A stretch of 64,000 nt of DNA from Deinococcus sonorensis KR-87 (GCF_040256395.1 NZ_CP158299.1:2261501-2325500), one strand, 5' to 3'; shown: positions 1 through 10,370, counted from the stretch's first letter. Program-made: numbers and translations. The notes: generated by a model from the letters alone, not told the origin.

Positions 1-73
1 GGCTGCCCTGCTCCTGCATCGCCCGCGCGGTCCAGTAGCGTTCGCCGCGCATCATCTGCTCCACCTGACTCAT
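1..73 (-). CDS. 5' end of an unidentified protein (partial)
   Basis: An ATG at 73 on the minus strand opens a frame that stays open to the window edge. It gives 24 residues beginning MSQVEQMMRGERYW. It is divergent from the ParA gene, with only 28 bp between the two start codons. A CAGAAT hexamer lies 6 nt before the ATG and would serve as a leaderless -10 box. Too little protein is visible to name a family; the start itself is reasonable but unproven. Confidence 0.45.
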   Translation of the reverse strand, partial: MSQVEQMMRGERYWTARAMQEQGS

Positions 74-101
74 GAACAAATTCTGCCTGCTACCTTGAGC
101 C

Positions 102-731
102 ATGTCTGCCGTCGTGGCCATCACATCTGAAAAAGGCGGCGTGGGCAAGAGCACCCTCAGCGTCCATCTCACCGGCGCGCTCGCGGAACGGGGCCTGAAC
201 GTCGTGCTGATCGACGAGGACGGCCGGGTCGGCTCCAGCGTGGGCTGGGCCCGCCGGGCCGCGCAGCACGGCCCCGGCCCCGGCCTGCCGTTCGAGGTTC
301 TGCTGCCCGACGAGGTCCGGCCCAAACGGCTGCGCGAACTGGACGCGGTGCTGATCGACACCGAGGGTCGCCCCAAGCGCCGTGAGCTGCGCGACCTGTC
401 GGAGCGGGCCGACGTGATCCTGCTGCCCAGCGGCGTCAGCACCCTGGAGCTGGAAAGCACCCTGCACCTGGCCGAGTATCTGGTGGGGGAGGGCGGGGCG
501 CGGCGCAAGCTGCGGGTGGTGCTCAACCGGGTGCCGCCGGTGGGGCAGGCCGGCGCCCAGGCCCGCGAGGACCTGCGCGACGCGGGCCTGACCGTCTGCA
601 ACACGCTGGTGCGTCAATACGCGGTGTACGTGCGGGCGGCGGAACTGGGCGTGCTGTGCCGCGACCTGCCGGACGAGCGCGCCGCCCAGGCCTGGGCCGA
701 CATCGTGAGCCTGTCGAGGGAAGTGCTGTGA
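102..731 (+). CDS. ParA/Soj-family partition ATPase
   Basis: A 209-residue ATPase of the ParA/MinD (SIMIBI) class. The deviant Walker A motif KGGVGKST is at residues 11-18, a Walker A' stretch LIDEDG at about 36-41 and Walker B LIDTEG at about 84-89. There is no N-terminal HTH, so it resembles the short Soj/type Ib form. ParA proteins move DNA or protein cargo by cycling between ATP-bound dimers on the nucleoid and free monomers. The next gene, 15 bp downstream, encodes a small ribbon-helix-helix-like protein that could be its DNA-binding partner. No ParB gene is adjacent. The start is supported by TACCTT 5 nt upstream. The family call is firm; the cargo is unknown. Confidence 0.85.
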   Translation: MSAVVAITSEKGGVGKSTLSVHLTGALAERGLNVVLIDEDGRVGSSVGWARRAAQHGPGPGLPFEVLLPDEVRPKRLRELDAVLIDTEGRPKRRELRDLSERADVILLPSGVSTLELESTLHLAEYLVGEGGARRKLRVVLNRVPPVGQAGAQAREDLRDAGLTVCNTLVRQYAVYVRAAELGVLCRDLPDERAAQAWADIVSLSREVL

Positions 732-746
732 GCGGGGGGAGAGCGC

Positions 747-971
747 ATGGCTAAGCGGTTCGCCTATCTGGACGGTCAGAAGCTCAAGCGCAAGGAGGCG
801 GAGAAGCTGTCCAGCACCGAGCGGCTGGAGATGGTGTACGTCCGCAAGGAGACGCTGCGCGCGGTCTGGCGGCAGCTGGACCGGGGCCGCAGCGGCAACA
901 TGAACGAGCTGATCGAGGACCTGCTGCTCCGCTGGCTGGGCGAACAGGAGCGGCGCTCGAAGGACCACTGA
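747..971 (+). CDS. Small ribbon-helix-helix-like protein, putative ParA partner
   Basis: A 74-residue basic protein. Residues about 28-66 read as a short strand (MVYVRKE), a helix (TLRAVWRQLD), a GRSGN turn and a second helix (MNELIEDLLLRWL). That is the order expected of a ribbon-helix-helix DNA-binding fold. A GGGGGGAGAG purine run before the ATG could act as ribosome binding site. It follows the ParA gene by 15 bp, so both are probably one transcript. Type Ib plasmid partition cassettes pair a short ParA with an RHH protein (ParG or Omega); the fold and that analogy are inference, not a recognised family match. Confidence 0.6.
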   Translation: MAKRFAYLDGQKLKRKEAEKLSSTERLEMVYVRKETLRAVWRQLDRGRSGNMNELIEDLLLRWLGEQERRSKDH

Positions 972-1020
972 CGCGGCGGCTCGGGGCAACTTCTGGCGGC
1001 CGGGCGGCGTACCCTGCCTC

Positions 1021-1785
1021 ATGACGAGCCCCTCTCCGGCCCTGGAGCTGCAGCACCTCCGCAAGACCTTCTCGGGCCGGCCCGCCGTGGACCGGCTCAG
1101 CCTGACGGTGCCGCCGGGCGAGCTGTATGCCCTGCTCGGCACCAACGGGGCCGGCAAGACCACCACCCTGCGAATGATCGCCGGCCTGCTGGCCCCGGAC
1201 GGCGGCGACGTGCGGATCTACGGCCACAGCGTGTTGAAAGAGCCGCTGGAGGCCAAGCGGCGGCTGGCCTACCTGCCGGACGACCCGATGCTGTACGGCA
1301 AGCTGCGCCCGGCCGAGTACCTGGAGTTCGTGGCGGGCCTGTGGGGCATTCCGGCCGCCCAGGCGGCCCCCGAGGCCGAACGGCTGCTGCGCTGGCTGGA
1401 CCTGTGGTCGCACGGGTCGGAGCTGACCGAGGGCTTCTCCAGGGGCATGAAACAGAAGCTGGCGCTGGCCGGCGCGCTGATCCACCAGCCGAGCCTGCTG
1501 CTGCTGGACGAGCCGCTGACCGGCCTGGACGCGGCGGCCGCCCGTCAGGTCAAGGACGCGCTGCGCGACTTCGTGGAGCGGGGCGGCGCGGTGGTGCTGA
1601 CCACCCACATCATGGAGGTGGCCGAGCGACTCTCGGACCGCATCGGGGTGATCCGGGGCGGGGAGCTGATCGCCGAGGGCACGCTGGAGCAGCTGCGCGC
1701 CCGGGCCGGGCACGCGGGTGCCGGCTCGCTCGAGGACGTGTTCCTGGAACTGGTTCAGACTCCGGACGCCGATGTCGTCGCCTGA
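1021..1785 (+). CDS. ABC-2 type transporter ATP-binding protein
   Basis: A 254-residue ABC ATPase. Walker A GTNGAGKTT is at residues 40-48, a degenerate signature (FSRGMKQKL) follows at about 140, and Walker B LLLLDEP is at about 160. The switch His lies in LTTHIMEV. It forms the motor of an exporter with the permease encoded next, whose start overlaps this gene by 14 bp. TACCCT lies 5 nt before the ATG, so the mRNA may be leaderless. The substrate cannot be told from sequence; ABC-2 systems of this type export drugs, lipids or polysaccharides. Confidence 0.85.
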   Translation: MTSPSPALELQHLRKTFSGRPAVDRLSLTVPPGELYALLGTNGAGKTTTLRMIAGLLAPDGGDVRIYGHSVLKEPLEAKRRLAYLPDDPMLYGKLRPAEYLEFVAGLWGIPAAQAAPEAERLLRWLDLWSHGSELTEGFSRGMKQKLALAGALIHQPSLLLLDEPLTGLDAAAARQVKDALRDFVERGGAVVLTTHIMEVAERLSDRIGVIRGGELIAEGTLEQLRARAGHAGAGSLEDVFLELVQTPDADVVA

Positions 1786-3361
1786 GCGCCCCTGGACGGC
1801 CCGGCGGGGCACGCCGGCCCGGCCCGGCTCGCTGCTATGGCTGCTGCGGATGCAGCTGCGGGTCAGCTGGCGCGTCCTGCTGGCTCAGCGCAGCACCCGC
1901 ATCCTGGCGCTGGTGGCGGTGGGCCTGCTGGTGTTTGGGGCCGTGGCGGCGGCCCCCTGGCTGTGGCAGCTGCGCGGTCCGCTGGCGGCGCTGGGGCAGC
2001 TGCAGGGGCCGGGACTGCTGCTGGCCGGGGCCATCACGCTGCTGGTGTTCCTGCTGATGCTCTCGGCAGCCATCAGCGCCACCCTGGAAGCGCTGTACGA
2101 GCGCGGCGACCTGGACCTGCTGCTGGGCGCTCCGCTGCGCCCCCGGACCGTGCTGGCCTCGCGGCTGCTGGGCGTGGCGGTGTCTGCGGGCACGCTGTAC
2201 GGCCTGCTGGCGGTGCCGGTGGTGGTGTTCGCCCTGGTGGCCGGGCTGTGGCGGCTGCTGGGCCTGCTGCCGTGGCTGCTGTCGCTGTCGCTGCTCGCCG
2301 CGTCGCTGGCCGGGCTGATCACGCTGGGGCTGGTGCGGCTGATCGGGGTGCGCCGGGCCCGCACCGCGGCGTCCATTGTGGGGGCGCTGAGTGGCGCCGC
2401 GTTTTTCATCGTGACCCAGCTGCAGAACCTGCGCGGGCGGGAAGTCTCCGGCGTGGTGACGCCGGAACTGCTGCAGCGGCTGCAACAGACCCTGCAGGGC
2501 GGCGGGCCGCTCGGCGAGGGCAGCGCGCTGTGGTACCCGGCGCGGGCGCTGTGGCTGGAACCGCTGCCGACCCTGACGATGCTGGCGGCGGCCGCCGTCC
2601 TGTTCGGGCTGAGTGTGACCCTGCTGGAGGGTGCCTTCCAGCGCGGCGCGCAGCAGGCGGGCATGCATGGCCGTGCTGCGCCACGTGGCCGCCGCTCGGC
2701 GCTCCGGCCGCTGCACTTTCGCAGCGGGGCGCTCGCTGTGCTGATCAAGGAATGGCGGCTGTTGGCGCGCGATCCGCTGCTGCTGTCGCGCATTCTGCTG
2801 CAGCTGGTGTATCTGGTACCGCTCGGCTTCGTGCTGCTGCGGCAGGGCGGCGCCGGTCAGCTGGTGGGGGGGGCCGGCATTCTGGCGCTCGGTTCGCTGG
2901 CCACCAGCCTGGCCCTGATCACCACCAACGGAGAGGAGGCGCCGGACCTGCTGCTGTCCGCGCCGCAGTCGCTGACGCGGCTCCGCTGGCTGCGGCTGTG
3001 GGCCGCCACCCTGCCGGTGCTGGGGCTGTGGCTGCTGCTGAGCGCCGCGGGCCTGTGGCACGCCCCTGGGCTGCGCTCGGCCCTGGGCGCGCTGCTGGGG
3101 CTGTGGGCCGTGCTGGGCAGCGCCCTGATCGTGCTGTGGCGGCCGATGGAGGTGCGCCGCGCCGACCTGTTCCGCCGGGGTGGGCAGCGCGGCGACCTGC
3201 TGATGACCGTCAGCACCCTGCTGTTGCAGGGCGGGCTGATGCTGGCGCTGTTCCTGCTGCCCACCCGGCCGCAGTTTGGCAGTCTGGGCCTGCTGCTGGC
3301 CCTGGTCGCCCCGCTGCTGGCGATGCGGCGTGGCCGGGCGGCCCGCCCGCAGCAGGCCTGA
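1772..3361 (+). CDS. ABC-2 type transporter permease
   Basis: A membrane protein of 529 residues with about a dozen hydrophobic segments in two halves, joined by a polar stretch near the middle ([16 protein letters not shown]). This is the layout of a fused or large ABC-2 permease. The frame is open from 1718, but the ATG at 1772 (MSSPERPW) is chosen because it gives a small translational-coupling overlap with the ATPase gene and removes a non-membrane N-terminus. It works with the preceding ATPase. Substrate unknown. Confidence 0.8.
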   Translation: MSSPERPWTARRGTPARPGSLLWLLRMQLRVSWRVLLAQRSTRILALVAVGLLVFGAVAAAPWLWQLRGPLAALGQLQGPGLLLAGAITLLVFLLMLSAAISATLEALYERGDLDLLLGAPLRPRTVLASRLLGVAVSAGTLYGLLAVPVVVFALVAGLWRLLGLLPWLLSLSLLAASLAGLITLGLVRLIGVRRARTAASIVGALSGAAFFIVTQLQNLRGREVSGVVTPELLQRLQQTLQGGGPLGEGSALWYPARALWLEPLPTLTMLAAAAVLFGLSVTLLEGAFQRGAQQAGMHGRAAPRGRRSALRPLHFRSGALAVLIKEWRLLARDPLLLSRILLQLVYLVPLGFVLLRQGGAGQLVGGAGILALGSLATSLALITTNGEEAPDLLLSAPQSLTRLRWLRLWAATLPVLGLWLLLSAAGLWHAPGLRSALGALLGLWAVLGSALIVLWRPMEVRRADLFRRGGQRGDLLMTVSTLLLQGGLMLALFLLPTRPQFGSLGLLLALVAPLLAMRRGRAARPQQA

Positions 3362-3416
3362 GCCGCAGGCTGTACCCGCTTCAGGGACAGGCGACCGCTC
3401 GGCCCGGGGGGGCGCG

Positions 3417-3512
3417 TATACTCAGCGATTGGGAACGGCAAACTGCCCAGGTACAACCCAGCAAGTCCGGACATCCAGTCCGGGGATCGTGCGGCCCCCT
3501 GGTCCGTCACGA
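3417..3512 (+). promoter_or_regulatory. sucCD promoter and structured 5' leader
   Basis: TATACT at 3417-3422 is a good -10 box; no convincing -35 is visible. The leader of roughly 95 nt contains the inverted repeat CCGGAC/GTCCGG (3467-3472 and 3478-3483) and a second stem GGGG/CCCC (from 3482 to about 3498) that reuses the last two G residues of the first, so the two hairpins compete. Whether this has a regulatory role is inference. Confidence 0.5.
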
Positions 3513-3522
3513 GGAGGACACT

Positions 3523-4667
<1,145 letters not shown>

Positions 4668-4668
<1 letters not shown>

Positions 4669-5573
4669 TGGCGATTCTGGTCAACAAGGACAGCCGGGTG
4701 ATCGTGCAGGGCATCACCGGCCGTGAGGGACTGAACCACACCAAGGCCATGCTGGCCTTCGGCACCAAGGTCGTGGGCGGCGTGACCCCCGGCAAGGGCG
4801 GCAGCGAAGTGGAAGGTCTGCCGGTCTACAACAGCGTGGCGGAGGCGGTGGAGGCGCTGCACCCGGACGTCTCGATCATCTTCGTGCCGCCGTTCGGCGC
4901 GGCCGACAGCGTGCTGGAAGCGGCGCACGCCGGCGTGGAACTGATCGTGCTGATCACCGAGGGCGTGCCGACCGTGGACATGATGCGCGCGGTGCAGGAA
5001 GTCAAGGCGCTGGACGCGGCTAGCCGGCAGGCGGGCGGCAAGGGCATCCGGCTGATCGGCGGCAATTGCCCGGGTCTGGTCAGCAGCGGCGAGACCAAGA
5101 TCGGCATCATGCCCAACCGCATCTACGAGCAGAAGGGCCGCATCGGCCTGATCTCGCGCAGCGGCACCCTCACCTACGAGGCGGCCAAGCTGCTGGGCGA
5201 CGCGGGCCTGGGCACCAGCACCACCGTGGGCATCGGCGGCGACCCGGTCATCGGGACCACCTTCGCGGACGTGCTGCCGCTGTTCGAGGCGGACCCCGAC
5301 ACCGACGCCGTGGTGGTCATCGGTGAGATCGGCGGTGCCGACGAGGAAGCTGCCGCCGAGTACATCGCCAGTCACATGAAGAAGCCGGTGGTAGCGTTCA
5401 TCAGCGGGCGCAGCGCGCCGGCCGGCAAGCGCATGGGTCACGCGGGCGCCATCATCATGGGCAACGTGGGCACCCCGGAGAGCAAGCTGGCCGCCTTCGC
5501 CGCCGCCCAGGTGCCGGTGGCCGACACCATGCCCCAGATCATCGATCTGGTGAAGCAGGTGCTGAACAAGTAA
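4668..5573 (+). CDS. sucD: Succinyl-CoA synthetase alpha subunit
   Basis: A 301-residue CoA-binding subunit that carries the phosphorylated active-site histidine, seen in GHAGAIIMG about 55 residues from the C-terminus. The N-terminal Rossmann-like CoA-binding domain contains GITGREG and the middle has NCPGLV. The start overlaps the sucC stop by one base, which implies translational coupling and one-to-one synthesis. A strong hairpin terminator follows 17 bp after the stop. Confidence 0.97.
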
Positions 5574-5590
5574 GCGGCACAACCAGGGAA

Positions 5591-5620
5591 GCGGCTGGCC
5601 AGTGGGCCGGCCGCTTTTTT
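5591..5620 (+). terminator. Rho-independent terminator of sucCD
   Basis: GCGGCTGGCC at 5591-5600 pairs with GGCCGGCCGC at 5605-5614 (one G-T wobble) across a short AGTG loop. A run of seven T residues follows at 5615-5621. This is the clearest intrinsic terminator in the window. Confidence 0.9.
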
Positions 5621-5651
5621 TAGTGCTCCGCCGTTTCTAGACTGCGGTTCG

Positions 5652-6674
5652 ATGAGCGCCGAGCCCCCGCTTCCGCATGCCGCCCTGCAGCAGGGTCTGC
5701 AGACGCACTATGGCCTGACCGTGGACCGGTTCGAGTTCCTGCCGCACGGCACCGCGCCCGCCTACCGCGCTCAGGGGCAGAGCGGCACGTTCTTCGTCAA
5801 GGTGCTGCCCGGCACGCCGTTCTGGGCCGAGGCACGGCAGCGGGTCAGGGCCGAACTGCCGCTGCTTCAGGCGCTTCAGGCCGCCGTCCTTCAGGTGCAG
5901 GTGCCGGTGCCAACCCTGACCGGTGCAGCGGTCGGCCACACCGGTGGCTTCACCCTGGCCGTCCACCGCTGGATTGAGGGAGTCCCTCTCGGGCAGGATT
6001 GGGCCGCAGCTCAGTCCGAACTGGCGGCTCTGCTGGGCCGGCTGCATGCCCTGACGCCGGTGCTCCAGGCCAGCGTGTCCGGCTGGCCGGTTCCACCGGA
6101 GGACTTCGGGCTGCCGTTTGCCGACACGCTGGCTGCGGACCTGCAGCGGGTCTGGATGGCCCGGCCGCACGACCGCCCGGTGGTGGTCGCCCTGCGTGCC
6201 CTGCTGCATCCGCACCGGGCCGAACTGCGGCGGCTCCTGGCGCAGGCCCGGCGTTTCCAGCAGGCCGCGCGTGCCGCGACCTGGCCGTTCGTGGCCTGCC
6301 ACACCGACGCCCACGGCGGCAACGTGATGCGCGACGAGGTGGGCGCGCTCTGGCTGATTGACTGGGAGACCGCCCGGCTGGCTCCGGCCGAACATGACCT
6401 GTGGATGCTGGAGGACATGCTGCCCGAGGTGCTGCCGGTGTATCAGGCGGCAGCCGGGCACGCCTTCGTGCCGTCGCCGGTGCTGACCGGGTTCTACCTG
6501 TGCCGCCGGACGCTGGAGGACCTGGCCGTGGACCTGCAACAGCTGCTGCATGATCCGCTCTCGCCGGAACAGGACGCAGCGGTGCTGGACGTGCTGACCC
6601 GCTTTATCGTCCCGGCACTGCGGCAGCGCCGGGACGTGCTGGAGCGGCTGGAAGGTCAGGCAGGACTGGCGTAG
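5652..6674 (+). CDS. Aminoglycoside phosphotransferase (APH)-family kinase-like protein
   Basis: A 340-residue protein of the protein-kinase-like APH/choline kinase fold. The catalytic loop HTDAHGGN (His-x-Asp-5x-Asn pattern) is at about residues 217-224, followed by the metal-binding IDWE. The N-lobe contains FFVKVLPG, with the ATP-contacting lysine. Such enzymes phosphorylate small molecules such as sugars, amines or antibiotics; the substrate is not evident here. TAGACT lies 8 nt before the ATG. It is convergent with the next gene and only 9 bp apart. Confidence 0.75.
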   Translation: MSAEPPLPHAALQQGLQTHYGLTVDRFEFLPHGTAPAYRAQGQSGTFFVKVLPGTPFWAEARQRVRAELPLLQALQAAVLQVQVPVPTLTGAAVGHTGGFTLAVHRWIEGVPLGQDWAAAQSELAALLGRLHALTPVLQASVSGWPVPPEDFGLPFADTLAADLQRVWMARPHDRPVVVALRALLHPHRAELRRLLAQARRFQQAARAATWPFVACHTDAHGGNVMRDEVGALWLIDWETARLAPAEHDLWMLEDMLPEVLPVYQAAAGHAFVPSPVLTGFYLCRRTLEDLAVDLQQLLHDPLSPEQDAAVLDVLTRFIVPALRQRRDVLERLEGQAGLA

Positions 6675-6683
6675 GGGCGGACG

Positions 6684-7727
6684 TTATCGCCCACTCACCA
6701 GTTCGGCGGTCGCCTGCTCCTGTAGCCCGAAGGCCCGGGCCAGCAGCGCATACGAATGCTTGCGCGCCTCGTGGCTGTGCAGGTTGGTGGTGATCATCAG
6801 CTCGTCGGCCTGCAGGTCGGTGGCCAGGGCCAGCAGCCGCTCCCTCACCACGTCCGGCGTGCCGATGAACTGGTTTCTGCGGTTCGCCTGCACGAAGGCC
6901 AGTTCCGCCGGGCTGTACGGGTAGGCCAGCGCCTCCTCCGGGCTGGGCAGCGGCGAGCGGCGGCCGGACCGGATGTTCAGGGTCATCAGGTCCAGGGTGC
7001 GGGCCAGGTGGTCCGCTTCCTCGTCGGTGTCGGCCACGGCTGCGGCCACGGTCAAGATGGCGTGCGGCTCCGGGAACGCCTCCGAGGGCTGGAACTCGTC
7101 GCGGTACATCTGCATGGACTCGGCGGCGGCGGCCGGGCTGAAATGATGGGCAAACGCGAAGCCCAGCCCCAGCTGGGCGGCCAGCCGGGCGCTGTAGCCG
7201 CTGCTGCTCAGCAGGTACAGCGGCGGCAGCGGCACATCCACCGGGCTGGCCTGCACCCGCGCGAAGGGGTGACCGTCCGGAAACTCCCCTTCGCCCGAGA
7301 AGGCGCGCAGGTAGGCGAGCTGCTGCGGGAAGTCGTCGGCGTAGACCGCCTCCTGGTTGCGGCGCAGCGCCAGGGCGGTGACCTGATCGGTGCCGGGCGC
7401 GCGGCCCAGTCCCAGGTCCACCCGGCCGGGGGCCAGCCCCGCCAGGGTGCGGAAGGTTTCGGCCACCTTCAGCGGCGAGTGGTTCGGCAGCATGATGCCG
7501 CCGGACCCGATGCGGATGCGGCGGGTCTGGGTGGCCAGCGCGCCCAGCAGCACCTCCGGCGCGCTGCTCACCACGGAAGCCATGTTGTGATGCTCGGCCA
7601 TCCAGTAGCGGGTGTAGCCCAGCCGGTCGGTGAAACGGGCAAGATCCAGGGTGCGCTGCAGCGCCTGGGCCCCGCTGCTGCCGGAAGGCACCGGAGACAG
7701 GTCCAGCACCGAGAGAGGAAGCGTCAT
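6684..7727 (-). CDS. LLM-class (luciferase-like) flavin monooxygenase
   Basis: A 347-residue TIM-barrel protein of the bacterial luciferase-like family. It opens with LPLSVLDLSPVPSG and contains RYWMAEHHNM, IRIGSGGIMLPNH and RVDLGLGRAPG, which are hallmarks of the MsnO8-type subgroup. These proteins use reduced FMN supplied by a separate reductase. The frame extends to 7796, but the ATG at 7727 begins exactly at the conserved first strand. No reductase or pathway gene is adjacent, so the substrate is unknown. Confidence 0.85.
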   Translation of the reverse strand: MTLPLSVLDLSPVPSGSSGAQALQRTLDLARFTDRLGYTRYWMAEHHNMASVVSSAPEVLLGALATQTRRIRIGSGGIMLPNHSPLKVAETFRTLAGLAPGRVDLGLGRAPGTDQVTALALRRNQEAVYADDFPQQLAYLRAFSGEGEFPDGHPFARVQASPVDVPLPPLYLLSSSGYSARLAAQLGLGFAFAHHFSPAAAAESMQMYRDEFQPSEAFPEPHAILTVAAAVADTDEEADHLARTLDLMTLNIRSGRRSPLPSPEEALAYPYSPAELAFVQANRRNQFIGTPDVVRERLLALATDLQADELMITTNLHSHEARKHSYALLARAFGLQEQATAELVSGR

Positions 7728-7864
7728 GCCGGTCAGTAAACGCCCGGCCGCGCCGCCAGAACGTGACGCCGGTTGCCGGGACCGGTGAGGAGGCAATGTG
7801 AATACCCCCTCCCCCCCTGATGGACGATCAAGACGCCGTCAGCTGGGCCGCCTATACTCCCACC

Positions 7865-8431
7865 ATGAACAGGCCCCTCCTGGCCCTGCTGCTGGCCGCC
7901 ACGACCAGCGGAGCTGCCGCCCTGTCGGTCAGCGGGACGGTGACCGGCTCTCCGCCTCCCCAGGCGCGGGTGGCCGGTTTTGTGCTGGACCCTGCCGGTC
8001 AGCCGGGCGCTGAGGTGGTGAGCGTGCCGGTGCAGGACGGCCGCTTCAGCCTGGACCTGCCGGACGTGGCCCCGCCCGGACGGTACCTCTCGAGCCTCCG
8101 CCCCGACGCCATCGCCTGGCCCGGCGTGCTGGAGCCGATCACGGTCAGCGGTGAGGCGAGCATCGCCGATCTGCGGCTGTACGTGTACGCCGACCGCAAC
8201 GGAAACGGCCGCTACGACAGCGGCGAGGGGCTGCAGGAAGCGGTGCCGGTGGTGGGCCGCGCCACCCTGGTGCTCAGCTGGGCCAGCACCGATGCCCGCG
8301 TGAATGCGGCGCGCGGCTTTTCCGCCACGCTGGGGCGCGGCTGGAACGGTCTGCTGGTGGAGGTGGGCCGCACCGTGAAGGTGGCGCCGGCGGGCCGTAC
8401 CGTCAACGTGACGCTCACCGTCGGACGCTGA
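7865..8431 (+). CDS. Secreted protein of unknown function
   Basis: A 188-residue protein with a signal peptide (MNRPLLALLLAATTSGAAA). The mature part is rich in beta-forming residues and resembles a carboxypeptidase-regulatory or Ig-like repeat; it includes the segment YADRNGNGRYDSGEG, which looks like a calcium-binding DxNxNGxYD loop. The ATG at 7865 is chosen over an upstream in-frame ATG because TATACT lies 6 nt before it and the signal peptide begins there. No named family recognised. Confidence 0.65.
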   Translation: MNRPLLALLLAATTSGAAALSVSGTVTGSPPPQARVAGFVLDPAGQPGAEVVSVPVQDGRFSLDLPDVAPPGRYLSSLRPDAIAWPGVLEPITVSGEASIADLRLYVYADRNGNGRYDSGEGLQEAVPVVGRATLVLSWASTDARVNAARGFSATLGRGWNGLLVEVGRTVKVAPAGRTVNVTLTVGR

Positions 8432-8433
8432 CC

Positions 8434-9078
8434 GTGCCGGACGCGCTGGAGCGGCTGCTGGCCTACTACCGGCCGCTCAGCACCGTGCAGCGCGAGGTGC
8501 GGGGCGTGCCCACCTTACACACCCCGGGGTCCCCGCTCCTGGGCGTCAACGCCAGTTACCTGAGGGACGGGGACCAGGCCCTGCTGCCGCTGCTCCGGGC
8601 GTGGTACCTCGGCCAGGACGCGCCGCCGCTGGTGGCCAGCCTGGAACCGCTGCCGGGGCTGGAGGTGGTGGAGACGCTGCGGGTTGGACGCTATCGGCCG
8701 CACCCGCAGCCGGAGGTGCTGGCGGTAGAGCAGGTGTCGCCCCTTCAGCTGGCCCGCTTCAGCACGGTGCTGGCCGAGGCGTCCGGGCTGCCGGAATGGA
8801 GCGGCGCCCTGACCCGCAGCCTGCAGGCGGCCCTTCCGAACGTTCCGGACCCGCTGCTGCTGATGGCCTACGCGGGGGGAGAGCCGGTGGGGGCGCTGCT
8901 GCTCCACAGCGGCGCGGCCATGCTGTGGGCCACGCTGCACCCCGCCGCCGACCGGCCGCTGATGAACCGGGCTGCCGAGCTGAACGGGGGGGAGGTCTGG
9001 ACCAGCCTGACCGATCACAGCGCCCTGGAGCTGGACGAGGTGGGGGAGGTCTGCTTCACGCAGCTGGACAGCGCCTGA
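8434..9078 (+). CDS. GNAT-like N-acetyltransferase domain protein
   Basis: A 214-residue protein starting with GTG two bases after the previous stop, so the two genes are probably co-transcribed. The C-terminal half (LLMAYAGGEPVGALLLHSGAAMLWATLHPAADR) resembles the strand-turn-strand of a GNAT fold, but the usual acetyl-CoA pyrophosphate loop (Q/RxxGxG/A) is not obvious. Function unknown; the family assignment is tentative. Confidence 0.5.
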   Translation: MPDALERLLAYYRPLSTVQREVRGVPTLHTPGSPLLGVNASYLRDGDQALLPLLRAWYLGQDAPPLVASLEPLPGLEVVETLRVGRYRPHPQPEVLAVEQVSPLQLARFSTVLAEASGLPEWSGALTRSLQAALPNVPDPLLLMAYAGGEPVGALLLHSGAAMLWATLHPAADRPLMNRAAELNGGEVWTSLTDHSALELDEVGEVCFTQLDSA

Positions 9079-9083
9079 GCAGC

Positions 9084-9111
9084 CGGCTCGTGCTCAGAAG
9101 CCGACGAGCCG
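9084..9111. terminator. Hairpin between convergent genes
   Basis: CGGCTCGT at 9084-9091 and ACGAGCCG at 9104-9111 form an 8-bp stem with a 12-nt loop. It lies at the meeting point of the GNAT-like gene and the site-2 protease gene, overlapping the 3' end of the latter. There is no T tract, so termination is inferred from position. Confidence 0.45.
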
Positions 9112-9705
9112 CAACACCCAGCCGCCCACCACATTGATGATCTGGCTGATCAGCGGCCGGGCCAGGTAGATAAACACCATCACCACGATGAAGCTGTACG
9201 GCATCATCTCGAACTGCATCAAGGAGCGGCCCAGGGTGCGCGGGAACAGGGCGGCCAGCATGCGGCTCCCGTCCAGCAGCGGAATGGGAATCAGGTTGAA
9301 CACCGCCAGCACCACGTTGATTTCCAGCACCGCAATCAGCACCTGCACGGCCAGCTGTCCGTCCTGAAAGATGCGTAGCAGCAGTCCAGCCACAATGGCG
9401 ATGGCCAGATTGGAGAGGGGCCCGGCGGCCGACACCCAGAAGGTGCCCCAGCGACCCAGAGTGGTGGGGTTGACCGGCACCGGCTTGGCGAAGCCGAAGC
9501 CGGCGAACAGCAGCAGCAGCGTTCCGAAGGGGTCCAGATGGGCCAGCGGATTGAGCGTGACCCGCCCGAAGCGCCGAGGCGTCGAGTCGCCCAGCCGGTC
9601 GGCGGTGTAGGCATGGGCGAACTCGTGGGCGGCGAGCGACAGAACCAGGGCCAGTGCAGTGATGACAAAGGCGACGGGGTTGGTTTGCAGGAGACCGATC
9701 AGCAC
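9094..9705 (-). CDS. Site-2 protease-family (M50) intramembrane metalloprotease
   Basis: A 203-residue polytopic protein with the zinc motif HEFAH at residues 27-31 in the first membrane segment, HLDPFG at about 55-60 and the third zinc-ligand region IPLLDGSRM near residue 145. It lacks a PDZ domain, so it belongs to the compact M50 group rather than the RseP type. It probably cleaves membrane proteins within the bilayer. The GTG start has TAGAAT 6 nt upstream (9712-9717). A degenerate paralogue lies just upstream on the same strand. Confidence 0.88.
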   Translation of the reverse strand: MLIGLLQTNPVAFVITALALVLSLAAHEFAHAYTADRLGDSTPRRFGRVTLNPLAHLDPFGTLLLLFAGFGFAKPVPVNPTTLGRWGTFWVSAAGPLSNLAIAIVAGLLLRIFQDGQLAVQVLIAVLEINVVLAVFNLIPIPLLDGSRMLAALFPRTLGRSLMQFEMMPYSFIVVMVFIYLARPLISQIINVVGGWVLRLVGF

Positions 9706-9740
9706 CCGGCCATTCTAGGGGCTGGCCAGATGAGGGGCGT

Positions 9741-10370
9741 TCACAGCGGCAGCCACGCGATCACGGTGCCCAGCCCGCGCCAGACCGGAGCGGTCACCCA
9801 GCCCAGCCCGCCCGACAGCGCCAGCAGCAGCCACACGATGTAGGTGACCGGCACGCCCGCCCCCTTGAGCTGGGCCATCAGGCGCTGCGCCGGGCGTGGA
9901 GCGGCCTGTTCCAGGGCGCGGCCCACGTCCAGGCCCGGCAGCGGCAGCACAAAGAACAGCGCGTGCTGGGTCAGGCCCAGCGCCGCCATCTGCAGCGCGT
10001 GTCCCAGCGGGTCGAAGGTGGAGAGCCACACCTGCTGGGCGCGTTGTAGCACCAGCAGCACCAGCGCGCTCAGCAGCAGCAGCAGCGGCCCGGACAGCAG
10101 CACCCAGCCGGCCCGCCGGCCGCGCAGTGCCAGCGGCACCGGGCGTGGCAGCGCCAGCCCCAGCAGCAGATAGCCGAGCAGCCCCCACAGACTGAAATGC
10201 ACCGGCGGTTCCGGCGTGCCGAAGCCCGCCCGCTGCCCGGACGGGTCGCCCAGACGCCGGGCCAGCTGTGCCTGCGCCACGTTGTGCAGCACCAGCCCGC
10301 CCAGCACCGCCAGCACCAGCAGCACCAGCACCAGCGGGTCCCGGGCAATTTGGCTGATCGGGCCGAACAT
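9741..10370 (-). CDS. Catalytically degenerate M50-like membrane protein
   Basis: A 209-residue membrane protein that lines up with the neighbouring site-2 protease: HNVAQAQLARRLGDPSG sits where the active protein has [17 protein letters not shown], and LPLPGLDVGRAL where it has [12 protein letters not shown]. The catalytic Glu is Asn and the second zinc-binding His is Gln, so it should not be a protease. Its ATG overlaps the stop of the upstream nucleotidyltransferase gene (ATGA), and it is 35 bp upstream of the active paralogue. A regulatory or substrate-holding role is inference. Confidence 0.7.
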   Translation of the reverse strand: MFGPISQIARDPLVLVLLVLAVLGGLVLHNVAQAQLARRLGDPSGQRAGFGTPEPPVHFSLWGLLGYLLLGLALPRPVPLALRGRRAGWVLLSGPLLLLLSALVLLVLQRAQQVWLSTFDPLGHALQMAALGLTQHALFFVLPLPGLDVGRALEQAAPRPAQRLMAQLKGAGVPVTYIVWLLLALSGGLGWVTAPVWRGLGTVIAWLPL

